The notes beneath the pieces are model-generated. The model was given only the letters and a program-made list of their open reading frames with translations. It was not told where the DNA came from and did not search any database. Shown one piece after another: positions 1 through 9,886 of a DNA stretch of 46,371 bases; within the stretch, counting starts at the first letter, position 1; each line of letters begins with the position of its first letter. Position numbers and translations under genes: made by a program. This DNA comes from Sporothrix humicola (Eukaryota; Ascomycota; Sordariomycetes; Ophiostomatales; Ophiostomataceae). The DNA is taken from assembly GCA_021396245.1 (NCBI GenBank), contig WNYE01000151.1:1-46371 (forward strand), in the 5' to 3' direction.

Positions 1-75
<75 letters not shown>
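1..75. repeat. 75-base poly-C block at window start
   Basis: The first 75 bases are all C. There is no telomeric TTAGGG pattern next to it. It most likely reflects a contig-end sequencing or assembly artefact rather than biology, especially as the other end carries a poly-A/poly-G block. Confidence 0.9.
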
Positions 76-78
<3 letters not shown>

Positions 79-382
79 ATAATGAAACAGAATACATAAG
101 GCGAGTCCAGTGTTAGTACTACCGCCGCTTCAAGTCGGTGTCGGCGACCGTTCGAGCCCCCTCGCCAGTCCATACTCGAGAGCCTGCCGCTTCGAATAAG
201 CCAGCGGAAGAGTGGTCTAGCAGTAAGGCCGGCCTACAACCGGCCGTTGAATTCATTTGGGTGTTTGTGGCCAGTGCGGTAGCCGTGGTAGTGCTGCTGC
301 TTTACACGAAAAATCAACCTCGTCATCCCAACGTTACCAAACCATCCACATTGCCACTATATCACCAAATTCATCTGTCACA
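76..382. other. Upstream region of the cyclase pseudogene
   Basis: About 300 bases before the cyclase remnant. Open frames here are short and show no family features. I see no RNA gene or repeat. It probably holds the old promoter and leader; the ATG at 383 sits in a fair fungal context (TCACAATG). Confidence 0.4.
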
Positions 383-1059
383 ATGCTGACTGCGTACAAA
401 CATCCGAAGAATGAGGGCGAACTTTTGCCGACGTTAGATGAGATCGTGGCGACGGGAAAACCCAGCGGTATTCCTAGGGAAGCAGCCTGGATCTGGGCCA
501 GGACGACGAGGTGGGTGAAGTTGTACTATTTTCTTTTCTTTGCCCATGCTAACATCACAGATAGGGCGTCTGAACCTACTCACTCCGGGACACGTCCGGT
601 CAGTCCTTGCCGCCGAGAGCAAGCATGGTATCATTTCGTCACTCACCTGGGATATCACGATGCCCAAGAATCCGGGGTTTGGCAGACAGGCGTTTGAGCG
701 CCAGATGGCAACGCACCCCGAGTACATTGCCAACGATGACATCATCCACATGAACACGGAGTCGGGCTCGCAGCTGGACGACTTCCGGCATTTCGCGCAT
801 CAGTTGTCGGCCCTGTTCTACAACAACCTGAGCCACGATGAAGTTACTGGTGGTTCTAGCCATCGCTTCGGCATCCACGCTGGCAGCCAGCACGGCATTG
901 TTCGCCCTTAGCATGCTAGGGCGTCCTGATCGGCGAGATACTGGACATGGAAGACGTGTCGGTGCGAAGACCGGCAAGTACTCGTTTGTGTTTACGAGTG
1001 CGCCTTTGAACATTCCAGGCAGTGTGGCCAGTCTGGCAAATGCACTGTGCATTCTATGA
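383..1059 (+). pseudogene. Cyclase-family (kynurenine formamidase-like) pseudogene, internally deleted
   Basis: Remnant of a fungal putative cyclase (metal-dependent hydrolase related to kynurenine formamidase). The start reads into PSGIPREAAWIW, then one missing G in a G run shifts the frame just before an intron (511-560, GTGGGT..CACAG with GCTAAC branch site). Exon 2 restores the family sequence GRLNLLTP, then PGFGRQAFE, HMNTESGSQLDDFRHFAHQ and FYNNLSHDE, up to GIHAGSQHGIV. It then hits TAG at 909-911. Near 935-970 the family C-terminus reappears in other frames: LIGEILDMEDV, then KTGKYSFVFTSAPLNIPG ending at TGA 1057-1059. The segment between is missing, roughly 150 of about 330 residues by my memory of family length. 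One frameshift, one deletion and a further shift mean no functional enzyme is made. The domain identity rests on motif recall, not on a search. Confidence 0.75.
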
Positions 1060-1354
1060 CCGCTCATTGCCTGGAGTACACATATCAGCCACCCATAAGG
1101 GTATTTGACGTGCCGACCTGTGCTTTTTTCCGGTTCCGTAGCTGTAATTACTTTCCCTCAAGAACAGATGGCAGAATTAAATAATAATAAAAAAGATTTA
1201 TTTTCGATCGTTCCTGATATCCATCATATCCACCATTTTGCTTCTGCGTCGCCCAGATTTATCATAGCCTTCAATACTTTTGATGTAGTTAACTTCCCGT
1301 ATCATCCTGTGAAGATGTAGAGACGGCACAAAATTTATACAACAAAGACTGGTC

Positions 1355-2427
1355 TCACCAGCCACGGCCGGCCAGCTTGTCCTCGGTCTTCAAGCTGCGG
1401 ACGCTGATACCAACCATGGCCTCGCCCAGACCCTCGCTGCACTCGGCAAGCACCTGGGCATCGCGGAAGTGGGTGGTGGCCCGCACAATGGCCTTTGCGC
1501 GTTGAGCGGCATCGCCAGACTTGAAAATGCCACTGCCAACAAACACGCCATCGCAGCCGAGCTGCATCATCAGAGCAGCATCCGCCGGCGTGGCAATGCC
1601 ACCAGCAGCAAAATTGACGACGGGCAGTCGTCCAAGCTCGGCCGTCTGGCGCAGAAGTGCCGCATCGCATTCCAGCTCACGGGCAAGGGCACGGATGCCA
1701 TTGTCGCCCGACTGCTTCAGGACGGCCTGGGCAGCCGCGATGTCGGCACGGACCTGGCGCACATGCTTGACGGCCTCGACAACGTCGCCTGTGCCGGCCT
1801 CGCCCTTGGTGCGGAGCATAGCCGCGCCCTCGGCGACACGACGGAGTGCTTCGCCGAGGTTGCGGCAGCCACAGACAAAAGGCACGGAAAATGCATCCTT
1901 CTCGACATGGAAGGCATCGTCGGCCGGCGTCAGCACCTCGCTCTCGTCGACGTAGTCCACGCCGATTGACTCGAGAATCTGACACTCGACAAAATGGCCG
2001 ATACGTGCCTTGGCCATGACCGGGATCGTCACGGCCGCCTGGATTTCCTTGATCATGCCGGGGTCGCTCATACGGGCGACGCCGCCAGTTGCCCGGATGT
2101 CAGCAGGCACGCGCTCGAGTGCCATCACAGCACACGCGCCTGCTTCCTCAGCGATGCGCGCCTGCTCGGCATTGACCACGTCCACTGGGAGTGTTAGCAG
2201 GGGTCGACGCGACAAGCGGAAACAAAACAGCCAGCAAAACAAGGGCCCAAAACAAACAAGGGACTCTTACTAATCACACCACCCTTGAGCATTTGGGCCA
2301 GGCCCGCCTTGACAGTGAAACTGGAGGTCTGGGTGGTGGGCGTCGTGCCATTTGGCCCATTTGGCGCTATTTTGCCGGGAACGTTGCCGGAACTTTTCAG
2401 GGCAGAGCTCTCATTGGTGGACGCCAT
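1355..2427 (-). CDS. SNZ1: Pyridoxal 5'-phosphate synthase subunit PdxS (SNZ/PDX1)
   Basis: The (beta/alpha)8 lyase subunit of PLP synthase. It makes PLP from ribose 5-phosphate, glyceraldehyde 3-phosphate and ammonia supplied by the PdxT/SNO glutaminase; cytosolic. The spliced protein is 328 aa, slightly longer than usual because of a Pro/Thr/Asn-rich N-terminal tail. Exon 1 ends LKGGVI and exon 2 begins at MDVVNAEQARIAEEAGA, joined across a split ATG codon by an 86-bp intron (2185-2270). Family signatures include ALERVPADIR, the MAKARIGH lysine near residue 111 that binds the sugar, the RTKGEAGTGDVVEAVKH segment with its second catalytic lysine near 179, and the phosphate-binding FVGSGIF. 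The partner gene SNO starts 596 bp away on the other strand, so the two share a promoter region, as in yeast and other fungi. There is no sign of decay. Confidence 0.97.
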
Positions 2428-3023
2428 TTCTGGGGCTGTTTGGCGAGTCAGGATTGGCTGTGGCCGAGCGATGTGCTTTGCTGTGTCTAGGCGAGGGCGA
2501 GAGAGTGTGTTTCAAGGCTGGAAAGGACGTAGAGACAAGGCTGAAGCTTTTGTTGATGTTTTTGACAGAGTTCGTGATGATTTTTTGACTCGTTTTCTCC
2601 CCCTCTGCCCCTTTCTCAAGCCCCTCGCCCCCATTCCGATATTCGCCGGGCTAATGCCGATCTGGCAAAAGACTTTGCACTTTCGCGCGCTGCGATTGGA
2701 CAGACCAAACGCCTGTCTGGCGGCCGTCCGTTATGGTTGGCTTGGCCGGTCGAAGGATACTTGGGTACTTGCGTGGTACGTCAGCACAACAGACCGACCG
2801 TCGGCCGCTTGGGTAGAATGTGAGTCATTTATTGTATTTTTGGAATTAATGAGGTGTCTAGTGCGGGGGATATTTTTCGTTGAATATTTTTGGGAGGAAA
2901 ATAATTTAAAAAAAAAATTTAATAAATTAAATAAGTTGGAAATAAATGATGAGAATACTATGACTTGGAGAGCTGGCTTTAATATCGCATTACCTTACCA
3001 GAAATAAGCACATCTACAGCAAC
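2428..3023. promoter_or_regulatory. Shared divergent promoter of SNZ and SNO
   Basis: 596 bp between the two start codons of the PLP synthase genes. It holds a pyrimidine-rich stretch near 2590-2630 and an AT-rich block near 2885-2960. Open frames here are not gene-like. A shared control region for the two subunits is inferred from the divergent layout; I could not assign specific binding sites. Confidence 0.6.
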
Positions 3024-3793
3024 ATGGTTGTCACCATCGGGGTTCTGGCCCTACAGGGAGGTTTTGCTGAACATGTTACCATGCTTGACAAGGCAGCGGC
3101 CGCACTCAACAGCAACAATGACCCGGCAAAGGATGTCACCACCGTTACGGTCCGCTCCCCGCCAGAACTTGCTGGATGCGATGCGTTGGTAATACCAGGT
3201 GGCGAAAGCACGACCATGGCTCTAATTGCAGAGCGGTCGGGGCTGATGGAGCCACTGCGAGAATTTGTCCGGTAGGTCGAGGTCACGCATACAACTCATC
3301 CCGTTTCCGTCATATCTCGTCTATCGTCACTGACAATTGCCGCAGAGTGCATAAGAAGCCGACCTGGGGCACATGTGCTGGACTCATCTTTTTATCCAAG
3401 GAGGCTACCGGCGCAAAGTGCGGCGGCCAAGAACTGGTTGGCGGTTTGGACGTACGCGTTCACCGCAATCACTTTGGAACGCAGAAACACAGCTTTGTGG
3501 CCGATATCCACATGCCCGCGTTGGGTTCTACAGATTCTGAGACAGGTGCACCATTTCCGGGCGTGTTCATCCGTGCTCCTGTGGTCGAGGCCTTGTTGCC
3601 ACCGTCGAAGATGGTCAGTGGTCCTGCGGTCCATGAAGGGCCAAACGTCGAGGTTCTTGCCGCCTTGGAGAATGGCGATATCGTTGCAGTGCGACAAGGA
3701 AATGTCCTGGGAACAAGTTTTCACGCCGAGTTGACAGATGATATTCGTCTACACAAATGGTGGTTAGAGAATGCTATGAAGCTAGCAGGATAG
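3024..3793 (+). CDS. SNO1: Pyridoxal 5'-phosphate synthase glutaminase subunit PdxT (SNO)
   Basis: Class I glutamine amidotransferase that hydrolyses glutamine and channels ammonia to PdxS/SNZ. The 231-aa product starts MVVTIGVLALQGGFAEH and carries the oxyanion-region sequence IPGGESTTM, the nucleophile cysteine in WGTCAGLI, the segment RNHFG, and the His/Glu pair in FHAELT. The usual family form is FHPELT, so Pro is replaced by Ala while His and Glu are kept. One intron (3272-3345, GTAGGT..CGCAG) splits an Arg codon and restores the frame from EFVR to VHKKPTWG. Length and motifs match functional SNO proteins. It is paired divergently with SNZ. Confidence 0.96.
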
Positions 3794-3889
3794 CGCAACA
3801 GCATAGTTCTAGAACGCATGACAATATCTATAAACTTTAAACATGATTGCAAACTCCCGAGAAGGCCGTGACAGATCAACCACAGCAAC

Positions 3890-6690
3890 TCAGGCACCGG
3901 ACAGTCGGTCAAGAATGTACTGGTTGGAAAACATATTCTCGGAGCGAACAAAGTCTTCCCAGTAGCACTCCAGATCTGGGTGCAGGTGGCTAAAGTTGAA
4001 CGGGTCAATGTGAATAGTATCCGGTGGCATCGTCGTGTCACTGGGAGTCTGGCTAACAACTGGTAGAAAAGGGCCATTCTCAGCTCCGTTTCCAACGCAG
4101 GTCTCATTCATGTGCCACATTGGGTGTCCCGTTGTTTCTGATTCGCCAGATGCACCTGCGAAACCGACTCCAGAAGCAGAAGGTGTAGGCCAGCCGTTGT
4201 TCAAATTTGAACCACGAGATAACGAAGTCGAGGGCGGAATCGAGGAGATGGACTGAAACTGGTGGCTGTTGTGTTCATGTCGGCCAGGATGGCCGAGCAG
4301 AGGCGAGCTGGCGCGAGTGGAGACTGCCGGATGGACTGCAGCGTTCTTCTTCCTGCCGAGCGCCTGGAAGATATTGCGGACCCATGCAGCATTAGAGTAC
4401 ATGGTCGACAAATTTCTCATGGCGATCATGCAGAGGCTCAACTGGTGCTCGGCAGACGGTCCACGAATTGCATGCATGAGCATGGCGCCGAAGAGTGCCG
4501 AAGTGCTGTGGTTAATATGATTAGTAATCAACATCGTGGCGATTCGGGAAAGGCAAATAGGTTGCAAGAAAATTATGTGCCAGTTAACATACTAGAATAT
4601 GGGGCAGTGGTATATGGATTTGTAGTTCATGATCATGTCGGTAACGCGTGTGATGACGCCTGCCGCGTGGAAGACAATCTTCCACGAGGGCGCATCATTC
4701 TCCATGGACGCAGCCTGGTTGTTGGGTAGAAACTGTGGCCGATAAATGAGAAGAATGATGTTGCTAGATGATACAAGGGCGGTTGTTAAAACGGGAGTTC
4801 CATGAAGGGACCTTGGGGGCATGGGGCATTCTCACTTGTACATGGCTTCTAACAACAATGCTTCGAACGGAATGTTTTCCGGGTCGTGACTCTCGTAATA
4901 CTTGAGCAACTCTGGTAATGTGTCCTTCCAGCTGTCAAGATCCTGTATGAGTTTGGACTTGTGATCGTTATCGAGAGGCTGGGTGGCGGATTTCGGCATA
5001 AAACGGCTTCTCATAACTTGTCGGTCTTAAAGAGGTCAGCAGATATCTAACAAGGGTGAAAATTAAGAACACCTAGACATGACGTACAAATCTCTGCAAG
5101 ACGAGCCTGGTGGATGCCGAATAAACGAACTTCCTGGCCGTGGTGATCCTCAAAGTCATCCATTGACAGGGGTTCAACGTCGCAATCCAAGTCGTTAATG
5201 ATGAGCGGCTTGCCTACCCCGCTGGAGAGTTGTGAGTCTCGGGACTGTTCACAAGTAGGTATTAGCACATCGTCTCGGCATAAAGTCTGGAATTCGTTTC
5301 GTCCTCGTTGGCCACGTACGTAAAGAGACCACCAGATGCGTTTCCATAACTTCCTATCGTCATCCTTTAGGGAGGACCTCGCCGTACTCCGGTGCATTCC
5401 CATATTCTGTGCGAGTCGTACAGCCAAGCTGAGCCACGTCCAGCAATCCATTGTCGAGTTGGGGCGGAACCACATGTGGTGCAAAAGGAAAGCGACCTGT
5501 ACGCGGGCAAGAGGGTCGCCGTTGCCGTCGTTTACTCCCGCGTCGTCCTGGTCTTCCTCGTCATCCTCCTCGAAGAAGAGACACTTTGCTCGCAGGTACA
5601 GCTTCCGCAGACAGGCTTGGCGGCTGTCAAATCCAGCACGATAAATGACGGCCTCGGGTGCATGGATGGCTCCGGCATAGAAGACTGCCGCAAGAAGGAG
5701 TGGGGATATCGTGTTCGTGTCAAAGGCCGACCGAAGCCTTGACTCACACATGATTGGGTATAGCGTCAGATGATGACGGCAGTACGCATCTAGCAATGCA
5801 CGCCTCACTGGAAATGGCAGCTGTGTTTCGACTGTGGATGATTGTTTTGGGGCACGAACACGAATCGACGGCCGCCGTGTTCGTGCACTGGTATCATCCT
5901 GGCTGTTGGACTCGTTCGGTGGAACTGGGATGTGCAGGCTTGGCGAGTGTGCTTCCGACTGTGATGATGGCGACGTGTTGTCTAAAACTGCTGTTGCCGA
6001 GCCCTTGCTGGTGGCCTGTGCCTTCCACTGCAGGAAGTAGGACAGATTCCACGACTCGCCCAGGTATGTAATGCGGCCGCTATCTTTCTCCGGTGCAGAC
6101 AACGTATCGCGAGTGACAATCTTTGTCCACTGATCGGCCTCGGAAGGATGGACAGTTCGGGATGGTCGCGGCGATGGCTGTTGGTTGTTTTCTTCCAGTC
6201 CGCTTGCGATGTCCACTGTATCCTCTGCAGGAGCCGTGTTTGACACGATGTCGTTCTGATCGCTGTGTGGTAGATAGCCTTGTCCCTGTTGATCTCGCTG
6301 GTCTTGTGCCGCACGGGCCCCGGTGGTTGCGGTGGTGGTTGATGCCACTGGCGTTTCGACGGCCCGAGATGAGAAGCGACCCCGTTCACCGCGCACTTTG
6401 CGAGACTCGATCAATCGACATGACGCAGCACAGTTGCTCGTGGTGCAGTGTGAACACGGGGGGCCTCTGATCGACGCATCGCAGCGCACGCGTCTATTGT
6501 GACAGCGTTGGCATGCAAGTCGGCTGCGTTTTTTCTTTGGTGGTGCAGTCGCGTATCCGGCAGTGCTCGAAGTCGCCGTTGAGGTGCTGGGACCGGGCGT
6601 CATGTTGAAATTTCCCGTGGATATTGTTGACATAGTCTGCTGCTGTTCGAGGCGGATCATGGATTTTTCAACGACCGATGGGTATTTCAT
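3890..6690 (-). CDS. Zn2Cys6 transcription factor, AmdR/CTF1-like, fungal-specific TF domain
   Basis: Nuclear DNA-binding regulator of 859 aa in four exons. Introns lie at 5026-5087, 4764-4835 and 4506-4592, all GT..AG; splicing gives the continuous joins AEIYRQVMRSRF, AMYNNIILLIYR and CPIFYTSALFGAM. Lysine/arginine residues precede the zinc cluster (Cys 60, 63, 70, 79, 82 and 91; CX2CX6CX8CX2CX8C with an extra Cys at 87), which resembles the AmdR/FarA/CTF1 subclass. The middle has RITYLGESWNLSYFLQW and the Fungal_trans region (FDTNTISPLLLAAVFYAGAI, then LWKRIWWSLYVRG). The C-terminus is Ser/Pro/Met-rich and ends QYILDRLSGA. The start at 6690 (MKYPS) was chosen because a pyrimidine-rich leader lies just upstream; an in-frame ATG at 6780 would add a hydrophobic stretch. 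The target is unknown. It ends 96 bp from the SNO stop, tail to tail, so shared control is not implied. Confidence 0.86.
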
Positions 6691-7202
6691 TCGGAAAACG
6701 AAAAGGGAAGAAAAAAAAAAGAGAAAACTAGACTGTCTGGTTATTTGCCAAGTTAGTGTATTGGCATCCATTGTCGCCAAAGAAAAGTTGTGACAGGGGA
6801 AATTTGGAAAATGGCAGACGTCGGAGGCTTAGCCCGCACGCAGTCGGGGCTAGTGTCGGATCGAGCATGGACATTGGGGAAATGGGTTGCATTAGCTCCA
6901 ATAGTCTCACAGACCCGGATATCACCAACCGTCGGGGCAATCGGGTTCTGCGTGGTGGAAATTGGGGATTTGGGGTCACACCCGCCGAAATGCACGAGAT
7001 ACCATGGCGTTCTGGATTAAGGCACACAGATCTGAACGGGTGGTAAATATATTCATATTGTTTAAATTTCCACTTTCTACCCCTAGCCACAAGGGATACA
7101 ATGAAAACAGTTCTACAACATTATTCCTCTTGTTTCTTAATTTAATGCACATCTCCTGCTGGTGCACAGGATGCAATGACATCTAATCGAAACAATAACA
7201 TC
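6691..7202. other. Intergenic: regulator promoter and GST 3' region
   Basis: 512 bp holding the leader and promoter of the Zn2Cys6 gene (including the purine tract at 6703-6726, which is pyrimidine on the gene's strand) and the 3' flank of the GST gene. I see no supported gene, repeat or RNA. Confidence 0.5.
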
Positions 7203-8011
7203 TCATGCGGACATCATCTTGACACGCTCTGCCATGACCTTGGCAATGCCCGGTCGCGCAATCATGGCATTCATCCAGCGACGGACGTTGGGAGTCTCCT
7301 TGTCGATAAACTCGGAGCCGACGATGATACGGTCGGCGCTGGTGTTCCACTGCAAAAACGAAATGTCGGCCACGGACAGCTTGTCGCCGACGAGCCACTG
7401 GCGGGTGGCCAAGACACCGTCGAGGACCTTGAGCACGCGCTTGGTCTCATTTGTGTAGCGCTCGACGACCTCGGCTGGCTCGCCGTTGCAGTTCTTGATG
7501 AACCACACAGCCTGGCCGTAGTACGGGCCCTGACCAGACGCCTGGAAGTACAACCACTGCCGCACGTACTGCTGGCTCTCAAAGTCGGAGAACGAAATTG
7601 TGTTCTCGGGGTCGTACTTGGCCACGAGGTATTCGATGATGGCGTTGGACTCCCAGAGCGTGAAGTCGTTGTTCTTGTGGTCAATGAGGACGGGGATGCG
7701 GCCATTGGGGTTCAGCTTGGTGAACTCGGGGCCTTTCTGTTCCTCTGAAACTGTTAGCACATTTCTATTTCTAAATAGATTGCTGTCGACAAACTTACTC
7801 TTGGAGAAGTCTGGCCACACAGTGTTGTAGGTCAAGCCAAGCTCGGCCAGGACCATGGCAACCTTCCAGCCTATGAGGTTAGTAGGGGACCGAGAAAAAG
7901 CCACAAATATGCCACAATTGTGGTCATCTCTTGGTAACTCCTGGTCTGCTTGAGTGGCTTACCATTGGGGCCGATGAGGGTCGAGTAAAGGGTAAACTGT
8001 GCGTCTGACAT
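7203..8011 (-). CDS. Glutathione S-transferase, Ure2/GstA type
   Basis: Cytosolic enzyme that conjugates glutathione to electrophiles or reduces peroxides; 220 aa. Three exons with introns 7871-7962 and 7745-7798. The start MSDAQFTLYSTLIGPN is joined to GWKVAMVLAELGL, then WPDFSKKEQKGPEF. The thioredoxin-fold domain has the cis-proline and GSH-binding block GRIPVLIDH followed by TLWESNAIIEYLVAKYDPE (the conserved Glu-Ser). The C-terminal helical domain has VLDGVLATRQWLVGDKLSVADI, the usual GST_C signature with its Asp. It lacks the N-terminal prion-like extension of yeast Ure2, so a catabolic or detoxifying role is likelier than nitrogen regulation. It is transcribed away from the SDR at 8588, with 576 bp between the starts. 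Confidence 0.93.
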
Positions 8012-8587
8012 TTTGATTGTTGATTTGAGTCTTACTCGCAATATTGTTGCTTGTGTTGGAGGAAGGAGCACGCTTTTTTTCAGTCGAATAAATGTGAGCT
8101 GATAAATATCCAAGACGCCTTTTTCTCGACCTACTAGAATTGAAATGTTTTGGATAACCCCTCATTGTTTTGGGGTCAATCATGCCCAGCTGCCATCGTT
8201 CTCTCGGGTGAGGCATCTCGGATGCCACCTCACTAGGAAATGTATGCTCGGTGATGGGCTCTGCACCATCGGCTATGGTGGTCACGCTAAATTCTAGCGC
8301 AGCGCTGCCCCTGTCCCCGCGCCGTAACGGAGGGTGGAGGAGACAATGTGACGAGTAGCTATCCGATCGGGGTTTAGCGCATGTTCACTAACATCTCCCG
8401 ACGTTTAACTGCCTCCGACTTTTGTTCTTGGCGGGGAGCAACGAGGCATTGGAGATTGATGAAATATGCTGCCCGGGGGATTAAGTTGTTTCCCGTGAAT
8501 ATCAAAATTAATTTGCATCCTCACATGTCCTTTTACTCACACGTTCTGCCAGTCACTTCCACTCCAAACACATCACCAGTCACCACA
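8012..8587. promoter_or_regulatory. Divergent promoter of GST and SDR with two inverted repeats
   Basis: 576 bp between the ATGs. It contains an imperfect inverted repeat at 8208-8233 (GTGAGG..CATC against GATG..CCTCAC, three-base bulge, TCG loop) and a perfect 6-bp inverted repeat at 8264-8280 (CACCAT/ATGGTG, 5-bp spacer). Function as operators is inferred only from position and symmetry. Confidence 0.45.
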
Positions 8588-9556
8588 ATGGCATCCAACA
8601 ATGGGCCCTTGGCTACCATGCCAAAGTTCATTCTGCCAGAGGAGCCCACGCCGACACCTGCTCCCGAAAACGAAGCCACTCTTTCGTTATTTGACCTCAG
8701 CGGCAAGACAGCCTTAGTGACGGGTGCAAATGGCGGCATCGGCGGTGCCATGACGCGTGGGTTGGCCGATGCTGGCGCAGACATTGTCATCTTTCAAATC
8801 CCCGGCGAGAAGTCAACCTTCCACGAGGAGCTGTCCACGGCTACTGGGCGGAAGGTGTCGGTCTACGATTGTGATCTGAGTGATTCACCTTCAATACGGA
8901 AAGTCATCCAGCAGGTCTTTGACGACGGCCATACGGTTGACATCCTCTGCAACGTGGCCGGGATCAGCAGTGGTTCGATTCCAATTCTTCACGAGACGGA
9001 CGCGCACAAAGACGCGGTAAGTTAGTTGAGCGACCGCTTTAAAAACACAGTCCGCTAACATTATAGATTATCCAAATTAACTTCAATGCCGTTTGGATTC
9101 TGTCCCAGTGCGTGGCCAAGCACATGATCGAGCACCAGCGTGGCGGCAAGATTATCAACATCTGCTCGTTGGCGGCTCACAAGGCGATGCCCACTTTCTC
9201 TGTCTACGGGCCCATTAAGGCTGCTGTGGCACAACTGACGAACTCGCTGGCCAACGAGTTTGGACCGTACAATATCCAATCCAACTCAATTTTTCCGGGG
9301 TGAGTTGCCACGACACGAGATTCAATTAACAAAGAAACGAAAGTGAAGCTAATGAAACAGTTGGATTGATACACCTTTGGCGGCACGCTTCATCAACGAC
9401 AAGGCGAGCAACGACCGTATCGTGAGTTCTATCCCGGCACGGCGGTGGGGAAAGCCTAGTGACTTCCGGGGCATCACTGTGTTCCTGGCCAGCGCAGCCA
9501 GCAATTATGTAAATGGCGCCAGGATTTTCGTCGACGGAGGTGCACACGGTATGTAG
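8588..9556 (+). CDS. Short-chain dehydrogenase/reductase (classical SDR)
   Basis: NAD(P)-dependent oxidoreductase, 285 aa, with introns 9017-9066 and 9300-9360. After a Pro-rich N-terminal tail of about 35 residues comes FDLSGKTALVTGANGGIG (Gly-rich cofactor loop, residues 45-52), the CNVAG motif, the catalytic Ser near 177 in NICSLAA, and the YGPIK catalytic Tyr190/Lys194. It ends VNGARIFVDGGAHGM, the usual SDR C-terminus. The sequence style is close to 2-deoxy-D-gluconate 3-dehydrogenase/gluconate dehydrogenase-like SDRs, but the substrate cannot be read from sequence. The start at 8588 has CACAATGG context; an upstream in-frame ATG at 8381 would add a non-conserved leader. Divergent from the GST and convergent with the permease at 9887. 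Confidence 0.91.
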
Positions 9557-9886
9557 ACGATAACTATATAGAAATAAATATAAGCATATGATAAATTTGA
9601 ATCATATCTATCGTGTGTTGATTCCCGCCTTCTACTTACTGTTTGTCCATGGCTGAAAATGGTGGCTGCTTTAGTGATGATGGTTGCTGGAGGCCAGCGT
9701 GGTGGCCCCTACATTATGTGCCAAAGCACGCTATTGACTTACAGTTTCGCAGTGAGGAAAACAAGAATCTACTCCATATAGATATGGATCAAAATACGCA
9801 ACATATGTCAACGAACAATACATATTAATGATAATATTTACGCCTGACTACCATCTCCATTTTCCTCCGCCTCTCAAAAAACACAC
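9557..9886. other. Convergent intergenic region
   Basis: 330 bp between the stops of the SDR and the permease. It is AT-rich in places (for example ATATAGAAATAAATATAAG after the SDR stop) and consistent with two 3' ends. No gene is supported. Confidence 0.5.

Noticed and set aside
1..75. Telomere at the left end
   Set aside because: Pure poly-C without the TTAGGG/CCCTAA pattern used by filamentous ascomycetes.
138..389. 83-aa frame upstream of the cyclase remnant
   Set aside because: One hydrophobic stretch but low-quality sequence near the contig end and overlap with the pseudogene start; no support.
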